Assembly (NCBI GenBank): GCA_021014945.1
Contig: MU266600.1
Span: forward strand, 1 to 35,270
Source of the DNA: Leucogyrophana mollusca
Taxonomy: Eukaryota; Basidiomycota; Agaricomycetes; Boletales
Reading direction: 5' to 3'
DNA length: 35,270 nucleotides
The translations under genes and the position numbers were made by a program. The notes under the pieces were generated by a model, which saw only the letters and a program-made list of their open reading frames with translations, searched no databases and had not been told where the DNA came from. Numbering within the stretch: position 1 is the stretch's first letter; the number at the start of each line of letters is the position of its first letter. Below are positions 9,773-20,379 of this stretch, piece after piece.

Positions 9773-12382
9773 TCATGCGGTAATGACAATAATACCGGGT
9801 GTCGCAGCCTCACTCCGATAGACAAAATTGTTTCTGCAAACATCTTTGTTCAGCAACGAGACGTCCAACGATCTTAGGGAGGAACTTACTCCTGGGCAAA
9901 TTTCGTGATAGCCTTTTTGATATCGGCTGCTTTGCCTTTGAGGGTTTTCGATTTGTTGATCGTGGCCTGAACGCGCACTGGATCTGCATCGTCCCTCTGC
10001 AAGAGGAGATCCACGAGGGTTTGCGAGACAAGGGAGACCGCCAACACAGGTTCCTTCCCGGTGACTGTTATGTCTGAGATTTCTGACAACTCGCCAGGAC
10101 CATCTCCCAAGTGCCGTCGGTACGTGGACAATGCATAAGGGGTTATCAGCTTACCTGAAAATTGGGTTTTGGACATTCTAGATTTGAGGGCATATATTTT
10201 CTTCTCCACCTCCCCGAGCTTTTCTTTGATCGCAAGAGCAGGCTTGTTTTCATCCTGACCAATCACTTCGTCGTGCTCTTTCTGCATACGATTACGCTCG
10301 GCCTCTTCTTCTCCTAGGTGTTTCCTAAGAAATTCTACACGTGCTTCCTCGGCTTTACGCTGGCTATCTGTGAGCTCAGTCGGGGTTATTTGTTGCACTA
10401 CATCTTCCGCAGGCGGATCATTGTCATTGCCGGGTGCCCCTCCACCGTCGTATGGGGTATCGGCAACTGCAACCTCGCTGAATGGCGGAGGAGGCGTCCT
10501 CGGATTCTGTTCAGTTGCAAGTATATCTTCGTGTTGACTGGGCCCAGCGATGGGCGCGCCGGGAGGGTCAGATGGTATTTCTGGAACGGGCATCGGGAGT
10601 TTCGTCTCTGAGGTGGGTGGTTGTTCAGCTGCGAGGGTAAGTAGGTCAACAAGAGGAGCGGAGGTGGCTACTCGTGGTGATGGTGCCTTGATGGTGTTGA
10701 CGGTTGACTCTGGCGCTGGCGGCTCTGAGGTTTCCGGGACAGATTCCTTGACCGTTTCCACGATCGTCTCGTGCATTGTTCTCTGTACGGTAGCTGCGGG
10801 GGCCCCAACATCCGAGACGATCTCACGGTCAACCTCTGTGACCTCAGTTTTTTTAACGTTTGTCTTCTGATTTTCGTCGGCGGGATCAGGAGTTGCTACG
10901 TGGCCTGCCTCCTCACCATGTTTCAGCTTGGAGTTCGGCCAGATGTTCCCAGTTATTGATCCTACAATAGATCCTATCGCCGAGCCTGAAACAGAGCCAG
11001 GCCTACTGTGTGAACCAGGGCGGCTTTTGGGTAAAGGAACCCGATGGGGCGAGAAAGGACGCGAGAAGTTGGCATCCACCTCGGACCTCGCAGTCTCCGC
11101 ACGCATGATCACGGACTCGCGCCATACACTTCGGGCATCATGGACGCTGCCCACAACCGAAGAGGCGCGAGTCTCAGGTAGAGGGATCTGGTGAGGAAGT
11201 ATGGAGCGGCGGGAATAGGAGGGGTCGAGATCAGGTATATTATCCAGGGTCTCCAGTTTCGGTGTAAAAACGATCTCGCGAGGATCATCGATGAGGGAGT
11301 TCCGGGGTGGCGTAGAAGATGTCACGATTATGTTGGGGTCGCTAATAGTGGGAGTGCGTTGGCGTTCGGTGTTAGGTATCTCTCTAGAGAAGGGGTTGGT
11401 GGAATGAGGTCGAGCAGGGGGAGTAGCGGTATCAAGGTGATCGGGTATCATGGGAGGGTCGTGGCGGGATGGATCTGAGTGCTCTTCCATCGTTTCTAAG
11501 AGCATGGTGCTGCCAACACCAAGGCCTACAGCACCCACCGTGGTGAGCAAACTCGGCTCTGCTTCGTGCGTAGGTTGTAGGGCAGATGAGTGTGCGGGGG
11601 GCGTTCTAACGTGCGTTTCATCGACATACTCAAGCTCTGCATCAACGTAAGAAGGAATAAGCGCTGGTGATGGGCCAGGCGATGCGACTACTCGCTCGCG
11701 CAACATCGTAACTTCGGTTTCGGTTTCTGACCAACCTGATGCATCTGGGAACGTTCCTGGAGGGCTGCGGCCAGTTCTACGGGGCGCTGTTGGGATAGCC
11801 ACCGGCGGGGCAGCAGGCGAAACGGCGGGAGCTGCGCGAGTGCTCCGAGCAGAGCTCGTTATGACTGTCGACGCTGACCTTGTGGGGGCAAAGAACCTGA
11901 CACTGGGGAGATCATTCTTGATCCGGACGTCTGGCATGTGCACGGAGCGCTTGATTGAATGCACGTCTTTACGCGCACGGCGATACAGATGTCGAAGGCC
12001 CGAGTCGTACCAAATGCTGGGAAAGACGTCTGCAAGGAGTGTACCAAGGCCGGTCCAGAGTACGACAATGGCCATCCGCTGGAGTGATTCGGTGAAGAGA
12101 AAATCGACAAAAATGCGGAAGCCGAAAGCAATATATGGATCGTAGGAACGGGGCATTTTCTGGGAAAAATGATGGAGAACGACACCCTCCCAGAGGCCGA
12201 CGAGGGTACCTAGACGTTTATCAAAGAATTTTCAAAGGGGGAAATATCAAATTTTCTATAATCACATAGCTGTGGATAAGAAATGAAAGACACGTACCTC
12301 CCACTCGGTTGTCGTGATTTGAGACTACATCTACCACGAGTCGAAGTGCCAGTCCCACACCAATGGCGAAAATGCTATCCAT
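9773..12382 (-). CDS. Membrane-anchored protein with coiled coil and Smr-like C-terminal module
   Basis: Three exons on the minus strand: 12382-12298, 12209-9890, 9833-9773; 821 aa. Residues 1-100 carry hydrophobic segments (MDSIFAIGVGLALRLVVDVV and MAIVVLWTGLGTLLADV) that probably anchor the protein to a membrane. Residues of about 120-640 are low-complexity Pro/Ser/Thr/Glu sequence, probably disordered. A charged coiled coil runs from about 645 to 712. The last 85 residues have the order strand (DITVTG, about 741), helix, strand (VRVQATINKS, about 773), helix, strand (PGIIVITA, the end). This order and the coiled coil before it recall Smr domains, but the usual LDxH and HGxG/TGxG signatures are missing, so nuclease activity is doubtful. 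The large exon ends at GAG TAA, where the TAA overlaps a perfect GTAAGT donor; splicing a 56-nt intron adds the final strand. The start could lie upstream, since the frame is open to 12544. Function unknown. Confidence 0.7.
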
Positions 12383-12919
12383 GGGTCGGACTGGGGGAAA
12401 AGCATTCCCGGACAGCGAAATTGACGAGCTGAAGGAGCGCAAAGAGGCCACGGTGGTCGACGAGGTTATAATTCGGAATAAAGGGTTTTCATGCACAAAC
12501 AAAGCGTTTGTTTGTGCAACCGCCTCTTCTCCCTCGACCATCATCTCGACATCTCGCCATCCGTGATCTCGTGCTCATTTGCATACATTGGACCCACCAT
12601 CTGGCTTAATGACACTTGGGCTGATTGTGTCGGTCTTCATCGCTTCTACATACAGGGTGGACTCACATCACGCCTTATTCGGAAACAGAGAACTCTCTTG
12701 GTATCTGCGAAGCAAACACGTTCTTTCCAAGGCTGAGAAATCAAACCCAGCTCACTGTCTACAAAGTAAATTCCGTGACAATGGGACTTAAGTTGGTAGA
12801 CCCATAAAACGACACATATATTCAGATTCATCATGGTTAAAATACATACACTGGTCCAACTCGAGTTTCGCGCGTTTTTGCGTGAATTAGGTGAGTGTGA
12901 CGCGAGTGTGCTGACGATT
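12383..12919. other. Intergenic region, promoter of the Smr-like gene
   Basis: No gene is recognised between the 5' end of the Smr-like gene and the 3' end of the epoxide hydrolase gene, both on the minus strand. A 27-bp inverted repeat at 12492-12518 is the only clear structure. Confidence 0.5.
12492..12518. repeat. Perfect inverted repeat, 12-bp arms, 3-nt spacer
   Basis: Arm TGCACAAACAAA (12492-12503), spacer GCG, arm TTTGTTTGTGCA (12507-12518). The arms are exact reverse complements. It lies 110 bases upstream of the minus-strand ATG at 12382, so it is either a dimeric-protein binding site or a stable hairpin in the 5' leader. Confidence 0.8.
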
Positions 12920-14131
12920 TCATCTAGCTAATCCGCTAGAAATCCACGATTCGAGGGCGAGATTCAGCTTATCCGGCTCCTCCAGCTGAATCCAATGGCC
13001 TGTATTAAACTCCACGATCGTCAATCCACCTGTCGCGTACTTCTTCATCAGAGGCAGGGCGTATTCAGGGATGGAAACGCGGTCTTTTAGAGCTGCCGCA
13101 AAGAAGGTAGGTTTTTTTATGTTCAAGTCTTCTTCAGACAGTCCTAGGGAAGGCTCAGTTCTATGAAGAGCACTGCTTGATCAGAGGGCATACCGGTTGC
13201 AATCCCGGAGTTCACTCCTTGAAGCATGCATTTGTACCAACACATGGGACTCGTCATACCGCCCAACGTGAGAGACTCTCGCAGCCGGATAGAGTGCTGA
13301 GGGGAGAGAGTGGACTGAATTAACCTTCCTACGCTCGAAAAACCACTTCCACCTACCTCTTCAGTGAGGTATCTCGCTCTTTCCCCTCGCTTACCCTGTT
13401 CCACGAAGTTCTGCATTTCTCCGGGCAAATTCATCAACGTGAGCCAGTCGTCTGGATCACAGGGATACATCGCAGAAATCAAAGAATCAATCTGACGTTG
13501 TGGTAAGCTATTGCACCATGAGGCGGTTGGGTGTTGCGCGTACATTCTTCTCTATGGCTACCACAGCACTGTCCTGTTCGAAAAACTTCCAATAGCCCAT
13601 TATCGGCCTACCGAACGTCTTCACCTGAGCATCGAGTATTACATCAACAGGAGGGAAAGGGCCCGGCGGAGAGTAAGTCACAGCGACCCAGACAAATCCC
13701 AGGAAACGGTAAGCGTGCTTCAACGATAGAATTGAGACTATTCCAGAGCCCCTTTCATCTGAGTTCAGCCATAACGCTGGTGAATCACGAGTTTGTTCAT
13801 CCTACCAGTCGTGGCCAACCGCGATCGACTCGGTGACGTTCTCGATGTCCAGAATGTCTAACATATCCTGGGCAATAGCGGCGTGTTGAAACAGCGCTGG
13901 GTTTGTGGGTTTGTCTGTTCCGCCGAAACCCAGCATGTCAGGGGCGACTACCCCATATCCTTTGTCGGAGAAGTAGTTGATCTGATGATACCATTCATAT
14001 GAGGTCGACGGGAACCCGTGAACAAACAATAAACTCGGTTTGTTCCCCTGTGCTGGGATCGACAGATAGTGGTATGTGATTCCTCTCGATGACTTGGCGT
14101 CTTTGTACTTGGACAAGAGGGAAGCGTTCAT
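12920..14131 (-). CDS. Epoxide hydrolase (soluble type, alpha/beta hydrolase)
   Basis: Five exons on the minus strand: 14131-13806, 13751-13544, 13491-13357, 13296-13194, 13143-12920; 331 aa, the usual size. The family opens epoxides to diols through an aspartyl ester intermediate. Visible residues: oxyanion motif HGFP (38-41), nucleophile Asp108 in VGHDW followed by GSG, lid tyrosines in MGYW and CWYK, acid Asp278 in LKDR and base His307 in TGHW. No signal peptide is seen from the chosen start (MNASLL at 14131). An in-frame upstream ATG at 14218 would add 29 residues that look unlike the family. The third-from-last exon joins are supported by matching phase. Substrate is not predictable; roles in detoxification or in secondary metabolism are both known in fungi. 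Confidence 0.9.
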
Positions 14132-15533
14132 GGCGGCGAAATAATAGAGGTGGGAAAGCAGGTATTTGGAGGGACTCGGCTGTCCATTATCAGGAATATA
14201 TACTTTATAGGGCGTCAAGCTTCAAGCTCCTAGATGGAGCAATGTCTGGCGCTCAAGCGGCCGGCTCTGCAAGACCTGACGTGTGTAGCTGGCGCAGCGC
14301 AGCATCCTCGGTTCCCTTCCTGGTCTCAAATGTGGCTCCGCCCAAATTACCATGAGCTCGGGCCCTACCATGTTAGTGCAAGGGGAAGTCAATCACGGTA
14401 ACAAACTCCACAAGTCCGTGTTACTATGCCCTCTAGTAGCCACTGGGACGCGACCAGTAATTGCTAGCGGTGGACGCGTGTAATCGCCTATAAGAATGCA
14501 GTGGCAGCAACCGCTTTCTCAACGAATCCAGTTTCACCCTTGGTATCAATGTTTCGGGCAGAATTGGACACCATCAATTCTGACGCAATAATCGATGCAC
14601 AGCCAGGGGCCTGTTTTAGTACTGTGCCCAAACCTATCATGGATATAACACGGGCTCCATTGGCCATATCATATCGCCTTTGATGTATTGAAGCGGCTCT
14701 TCGGCAAGGCGCCGGACGTGTTCTTGTGTTATGAGACAATCCCGTTTGAGCGTAGCTCCGGAGGACCATGCAGGAGCTGAAGTGTGTGCCAGGGGCTGGG
14801 AGATGGAGTGCTTGAGGCGGGTACGTGATATCAGGACTCACGGAATGGGTATGCGTGCAGGTCGGCTGAATGCTCCGGAGTTGATACTTTCGCAAGGACA
14901 ATCATCCCTTCACCCACGCCTACGAGATAGGAGCAGGCTCCCGGCCATATACAACTGACGTGGCCACGGAGGACGGGAACCTGAAGTAAAGTCGGCATCA
15001 GGACCACATTCGATATAGGAGTACTCATGTCTACAGGGAAGATGCCATGCTGGGTCGGAAGGATCATGTAGACCCTGCTGGGTTCAACTAGGTGACAAAA
15101 AATGCCTACTGGACCTCTTCAAGTACATCGTGAGCAGCAGGAGGTTCGAACAGATATTTGCAACGTTACCTTACCTGAAACTAGAAAATTGATTCCGGCC
15201 CACTCACTCAACCTTCTCCAGAGCTCAGCCAATGCAGGAGATAATTTTAGATAGAAAGATGGACGGACTTCACTGCATATATCGTCTAACCTGTAAGTAC
15301 GAAGAAAAGCGAGCAACTAAGTGTTACTGTACCGTGTTTGCACTTTGGAAATTTTGGAGACGGAGTTCACCGGAAATAATGTGATCTCGCCACACAATTG
15401 CGCCGAACGCGGAGAGACGCGGAGTCGAAAGCTGTGACTGAGTAAGCGGCTGCGTAGAGCGTCTATTCGCCACTGCCCCACTGGCCCAGTGACGAAGCCG
15501 AGCTTTGTTCTTCTACTTCATATCCTCACCACG
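14132..15533. other. Long intergenic stretch, no confident gene
   Basis: About 1.4 kb between two divergently placed genes. On the minus strand, short frames at 15119-15316, 14831-15067 and 14488-14901 each look mildly protein-like and are flanked by splice-like sites, but I could not join them into one phase-consistent protein or match a family. They may be a decayed gene. The right part must hold the promoter of the BI-1-like gene. Confidence 0.4.
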
Positions 15534-16872
15534 ATGAGCTCTAGTCAGTACCCAGTGCCGCCACCGTCGTATCAGGGTGCGGGACCCAGTAACAAGCCGA
15601 CTTATGCGCGCGAAGATGACGCTGCCGAACCTTTGCTTGGGCGTTCAAGGTCGCCCGGGGGTGGAATCTATGATCAACCTGCACAGGGCGACCTTCCTGA
15701 CGATTTCAAGGTCGGTTGCACCTTGCCCTCACTTGCAGCTCGCTCTGATGACTACATTTCAGTATGGAGTAACCGTCTCCGAGAGTTCGCCTGAGGTCCG
15801 GAATGCCTTCGTTCGGAAGGTTTACACCATCTTGTGTAAGTGTTGCCCCCCCTGAAGGCGAGCGGTTGACTCATTGACTTGACCTGCAGTCTGTCAAATT
15901 GTATGTGCTTGTCATCGGGACCGCTATACTCTAGCTCACTTTGTCACAGCTGGCCACCTGTATTGTCGGCGGGAGCATTTCTCAATCATATTCAGCAATC
16001 GTATGGGTGCAGACCCAGTAAGTACACCTCTCGGTTGGCGGTAACAGCAGTTCTTACTACGTCCTATAGCACCTGGGCATTCTATGTCCCGCTGTTTGGC
16101 ACTCTCATCAACCTTGGTTTGCTTTACTGGAAGCGCCACAGCCATCCCATCAATCTTGTCTTATTGTCCACATTCACTCTCATGGAGGCCTTCACTCTTG
16201 GAGTGGTGACAGCTTTCTATGATAATGTCATCGTTCTCCAGGCTTTGTGAGTGGACAACATGCAGTCAACCTCTCGGCACTGAATCCATTGATACTGTTC
16301 TATTGCAGGCTAATTACGCTTGGAGTATTCTTAGGCCTGACACTGTTCACGTTCCAGTCGAAGGTACGTGCTTTCTTTCGTGCATCTCCGTTCCGAAAGG
16401 GGTACTGACATAGCGCAGTACGACTTCTCTGGCTTGGGACCATGGCTCTTCGGTGGTCTTATCGCACTCTGTACGCATGCCTTTTCTTCAGAACTTCCGA
16501 ATTATACGGAGCTCATACCTCACTACAGTGATGACTGGCATCGTCGGCGTCTTCATTCCTTTTAGCCGCACTATGGATCTCATCTTCGCCATCGGTGGAT
16601 GCTTGATATTCAGCGGATACATCGTCTACGATACCTACATCATCAACAAGAGGCTCTCGCCGGATGAGTTTATTTTGGGCTCCATCAGTCTTTACCTCGA
16701 GTCAGTGCCACAGTTTTGACCCGCCAAGCGCGCTGACCAACTTGACTCTCTCCCTCTAGCTTCATCAACCTCTGTAAGTGCTACATTAATGCTCCTCTTG
16801 ATACCCATCCTCATGCGTTTTTGCCCAGTTATTAACATCCTTCGCCTCTTGAATGACCTGCAGGATCGCTAA
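15534..16872 (+). CDS. Bax-inhibitor-1 / TMBIM (Lifeguard-like) membrane protein
   Basis: Ten exons: 15534-15710, 15763-15835, 15890-15900, 15950-16017, 16070-16246, 16309-16363, 16419-16470, 16529-16700, 16760-16773, 16829-16872; 280 aa. The family forms calcium-leak channels in ER, Golgi or vacuole membranes and restrains stress-induced cell death. The first ~55 residues are a Pro-rich cytosolic tail (PVPPPSYQGAG). Six to seven hydrophobic helices follow, with the family stretches TWAFYVPLFGTL, STFTLMEAFTLGVV, DFSGLGPWLFGGLIA and FSGYIVYDTY, and the end LYLDFINLFINILRLL. The join across exons 8-10 rebuilds this conserved end exactly. Exons 3 and 9 are only 11 and 14 nt. An in-frame ATG at 15489 would add 15 residues. 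Confidence 0.92.
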
Positions 16873-18447
16873 ATGCAAAGCGTTCCAATTAATTTTATGT
16901 TCGGTCAGTTGGCTAGTTGGTTGATTTCGTAGTATCGTCGAACCGTTGTGGGTGGCTCTATTCTGTATCTTGTACTTATTTCAACACTTCTAAACATCTG
17001 CGAGTTCCCTCCTTGATGGCTGACCTCTCTCGATCTCATGGACTTTCCATCGTTTACATATAACTGACTGGAACTATCACCGTCAGTGTGACCGGTAGCC
17101 TCTCTGGAGATTGGAGGTATTAGGTAATGTGACTTTTCACACGCGGTGATCGACAGACTTTGGCCATGGATGCTTTATCATCAATGGCTTCCTCCGATGA
17201 CATTTCTGTGACCACAGTGTGGAGGAGTCGTTGAAGGGTTTTCAGCCTAGGAAAGTATTAGAAGTCAAGTTTGTAAGGCTTGGGTGCATTTTTGATTTGC
17301 TGACGGGTTTCAGACTCGCAAGACTTGGAGTCACCTCAGAAAAATTGAAGTTGCTGATCAGAGTTCACGCATCTACTCAGGAGCGTGTCACCCTTTCACG
17401 TGGCGGACACATATCCCGCAGTGCTTTGAGATCCTCAAGATCCGCAGGATGCCACCTGGAGTACCAAATGGATGTATTCTACACACTGGTGAGCAGCCGT
17501 TCTGCGAGGCTGAACCACTGATATCGGCCCCATCCATTGGTCTCGCTCCGTTTTACGTACCAGCTGACAGCAATTAACAGTAGGTACAGTTCAGCCAACC
17601 AGATAATGGCTCTGACCACTCGAGGAGCTTGCTACCCACTTCATTGCATGCGTAGACAAATGCGACGAAAATTGGGCTCGTGACAGCTGCCACTCTCTGC
17701 GAGAGCGCTTGCGCAGGCAGACGTTTTCAGGTAATATTTGAAGTGCATAATGAAAAAATTCAAATTCAAACTAATGTCCCCCGTGGACCCAAACAAGGCA
17801 TACCTCTATGTCCAGCAAGCGCTGTGCGCCTCCTTCGTGCAGATTATCCACAGGGTGAGTGACAAAGAGAGGTATGTAACTAACTGTGAAGGAGAATCAT
17901 GTATATTTCCTTGCCAGTGCTATCTAGTGTTTTCCGACTGTTGTTGCCATTACCCCTCGTGTGGGCTCAGGAATCATCCGTAGTGGGTCATCTTCAATGA
18001 ATTTGTGTTGGCCACCGCCCCGTATATCCGCACTGTAACAGAGGTTCAGGTGGAATGGTGCGCAAGCGTTGCTCTTCAGGTTTCTCATTCCACATTGCAT
18101 ATGTACTGACGAACATAGGCTACAGGTGCCGATCTACTTTGACTTGCCCTTTTCGCGTGGGAAAACCAAGTTGGCACTACAGCTGTAGTGGCAGCGCGCT
18201 TGTGACAAGCACGCTGGCAAACTGACCGGGGACATCGTGGCTCACCGCGCGAACACCAGGGATGTGATCGCAGGGATCATTAAGAATCTAGCTGAGGTGC
18301 TTTGATATATGCGCAGGACACCTTTACTGCAAAGACATGGCGCGCATGAATTTCGATTCTTTAAACATCGTATACAGTCAATCATCGTATATATCTGCAA
18401 TAATACAATCACACCCTCCTTTTGAGGGATATCTTACTTCGCATATT
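16873..18447. other. Intergenic stretch, no confident gene
   Basis: About 1.6 kb between the 3' ends of two convergent genes. Several short plus-strand frames (17219-17521, 17680-17862, 17738-17983) sit among intron-like GT..AG segments, but none matches a family. It may contain a decayed gene or a non-coding transcript. Confidence 0.4.
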
Positions 18448-19760
18448 TTATGCGGGAATGGTGAAGTCATGACCCTTGTTCTTCCAGTCCTTCTCCACCG
18501 CGATCAATGCGTCAACGGCATCAAGGATGGTCTCTTGCCACGAGTAATAGGAGGTGGGCTTAACTCCTGTGACTTGTTCCACCCTCTTGAGATCAACGTC
18601 GAGCTTCGTGAACGGGTACTGTGGCATCTTGCTAACGCTGACCAAGCGATCCTTGAGCTCAGGTCGCTTGACAGCAATTAATTCCAGGGCTTCTTTGTAT
18701 GAGAGCTCGTGAGGGGACGAGAGCAAGAGGCGCTTATGACCAACGGCCGAATCGGGGGGTGAGGTGAGAGCCTCCACGTGCACCCTGGCAGTGTCCCTCA
18801 CATCCATGTAAGCACTGAATGCTGGGAACTTGCCGTTCGGGGTGAGCATCTGGTAAATATACAGATCGGTCGATAGGGTGACAAAGTCGGGCGCCGGGAT
18901 CTTGAAGCCTGGGGCGAGTGGCCCATAGAGAAAGGGGGGCAGGACTTCCGGTGCGAACTCAGCGAGGTTGAACCGTGCCAAAGTATGATGAACTCACCGG
19001 TGGTGATGTCGATGGTCTTGTGCTCCTCCGCGTATTGCCACACGGCTCTCTCTGCGTAAGTTTTGGCCGCACTGTAGGCCACGAAAGAATCGTTGGACTG
19101 GATGGCCTCCTCTTTAGTCACAGGGTTCCAGTCTTGAAAGGAGCCGTAAGATATGGAAAATTGTGGTCATAAATAGGTGGCTCCTACCTTTGTCGGTCAA
19201 CGGGAGTGTGGGGTTCAACGCGGCGAGTATAGAACTTGTGAACACGACTTTCTTGATGCCCGCTTTGTCGGCCTGCTTGATGACGTTCAAGGATCCCTCG
19301 ATAGATCCCTGAGAATTAAATTGGTGTGTGAGCAATCCGACCCATACGACTACTAAAGCATCCTCACGTCTAAAACCACCTCAACACTACCTTTGCTCGG
19401 GAGAGGGGCTGCAGTGTGAATGACCGCGGTGACTCCCTTCAGCTGCTCTGTAATATCATCCACAGCAACATCCTGGATGACAACAGCTTCAAAGCGATCC
19501 CCGTAAGAAGCATAGCCTTCTTTCAGAAGCTGGAGCTTGGCTCCACGGGCGGTGCTACAGGGTTGTTTTAAGTCAGCATGAACACCCAATGTTAGGTACA
19601 ACGCGCGTACCCCCTGACTCTATAGCCTTTCTCGAGAAGTTGGTGAACGACGTGACTGGCTAAGAAACCAGCGGCACCGGTAACCTGGATGAACGGGCCA
19701 TGAGATTCAGCTGCACGACACGGCACTAGACCATCCTACCAGAATGAGTTCGTCGGTCAT
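18448..19760 (-). CDS. Dihydroflavonol-4-reductase-like NAD(P)-dependent oxidoreductase
   Basis: Six exons on the minus strand: 19760-19740, 19684-19611, 19554-19368, 19308-19188, 19132-18998, 18944-18448; 344 aa. It belongs to the extended short-chain dehydrogenases and reduces or oxidises a carbonyl/hydroxyl pair using NAD(P). The Rossmann motif is VTGAAGFLAS (8-17), the catalytic serine is in VFTSS (about 119-120), and the Tyr-x3-Lys pair is Tyr154/Lys158 in VAYSAAK. VLPPFLYGPLAP follows, as in fungal relatives (methylglyoxal/aldehyde reductases of the GRE2 type and DFR-like enzymes). The first exon has only 21 coding bases (MTDELIL), and the join into VTGAAG is typical. Substrate unknown. 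Confidence 0.9.
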
Positions 19761-20379
19761 GTTTACTGGTTCTGTAGCTGGAGTTGACAGGAGGAAAGAA
19801 GATGTAATGGATAATAGGAGCTACATCGTTCGTCACTTTATACTGCATGGCTCATGCGATTGCGTATGCTGCTTAGAAATTATCTTAGCGATGCACGTAC
19901 CAGCTGGATCATAACATACTCCGAGCGATCCGGGTCGAGACAAGTGTTGCCTGGGCTGAGCCTTGGCAAAATATCCTTACTACACCGTCGGGGGTCACCT
20001 CGGGCTTAGTGGGTGCTTTCAGATAGGGTGAGTATGAACCAAAATGGCAAAGAGTTGGTCATGAATTCGTGATGGTGAGAGTAGCAAAACGGGTAGCTGA
20101 GTCACCCGTAGCCGGCTAAGGACAACTTGGAGCTACCGTTGGTGGTTGTAACTTGCATTATTAATATCAAATGAATGCTACAGTCCGGATACCAGCAGGA
20201 CAGGTAATAGAAAACGTCGTAGAAATACACTGCGTAGGTGAGTAAGTGCGATGCTATGAGTAGAGCTATCAATATATGTATCACAGAATGATCAGAAGTG
20301 AGGCAATTAGCTAAGAAGATGTATAGTAGCAGATACAGCCATGTTCCAGATGCTCAAAATGAGGCGCGTCCTAGATAAT
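19761..20379. other. Intergenic region
   Basis: Holds the promoter of the reductase gene and the 3' flank of PRM1. I see no gene or repeat. Confidence 0.5.

Noticed and set aside
14488..15316. Several minus-strand frames that look like exons of a missing gene
   Set aside because: I could not assemble them in consistent phase and no family motif emerges, so they are described only as intergenic content.
17219..17983. Plus-strand frames between the BI-1-like gene and the reductase
   Set aside because: Short, unrelated to each other and without motifs. Probably chance frames.
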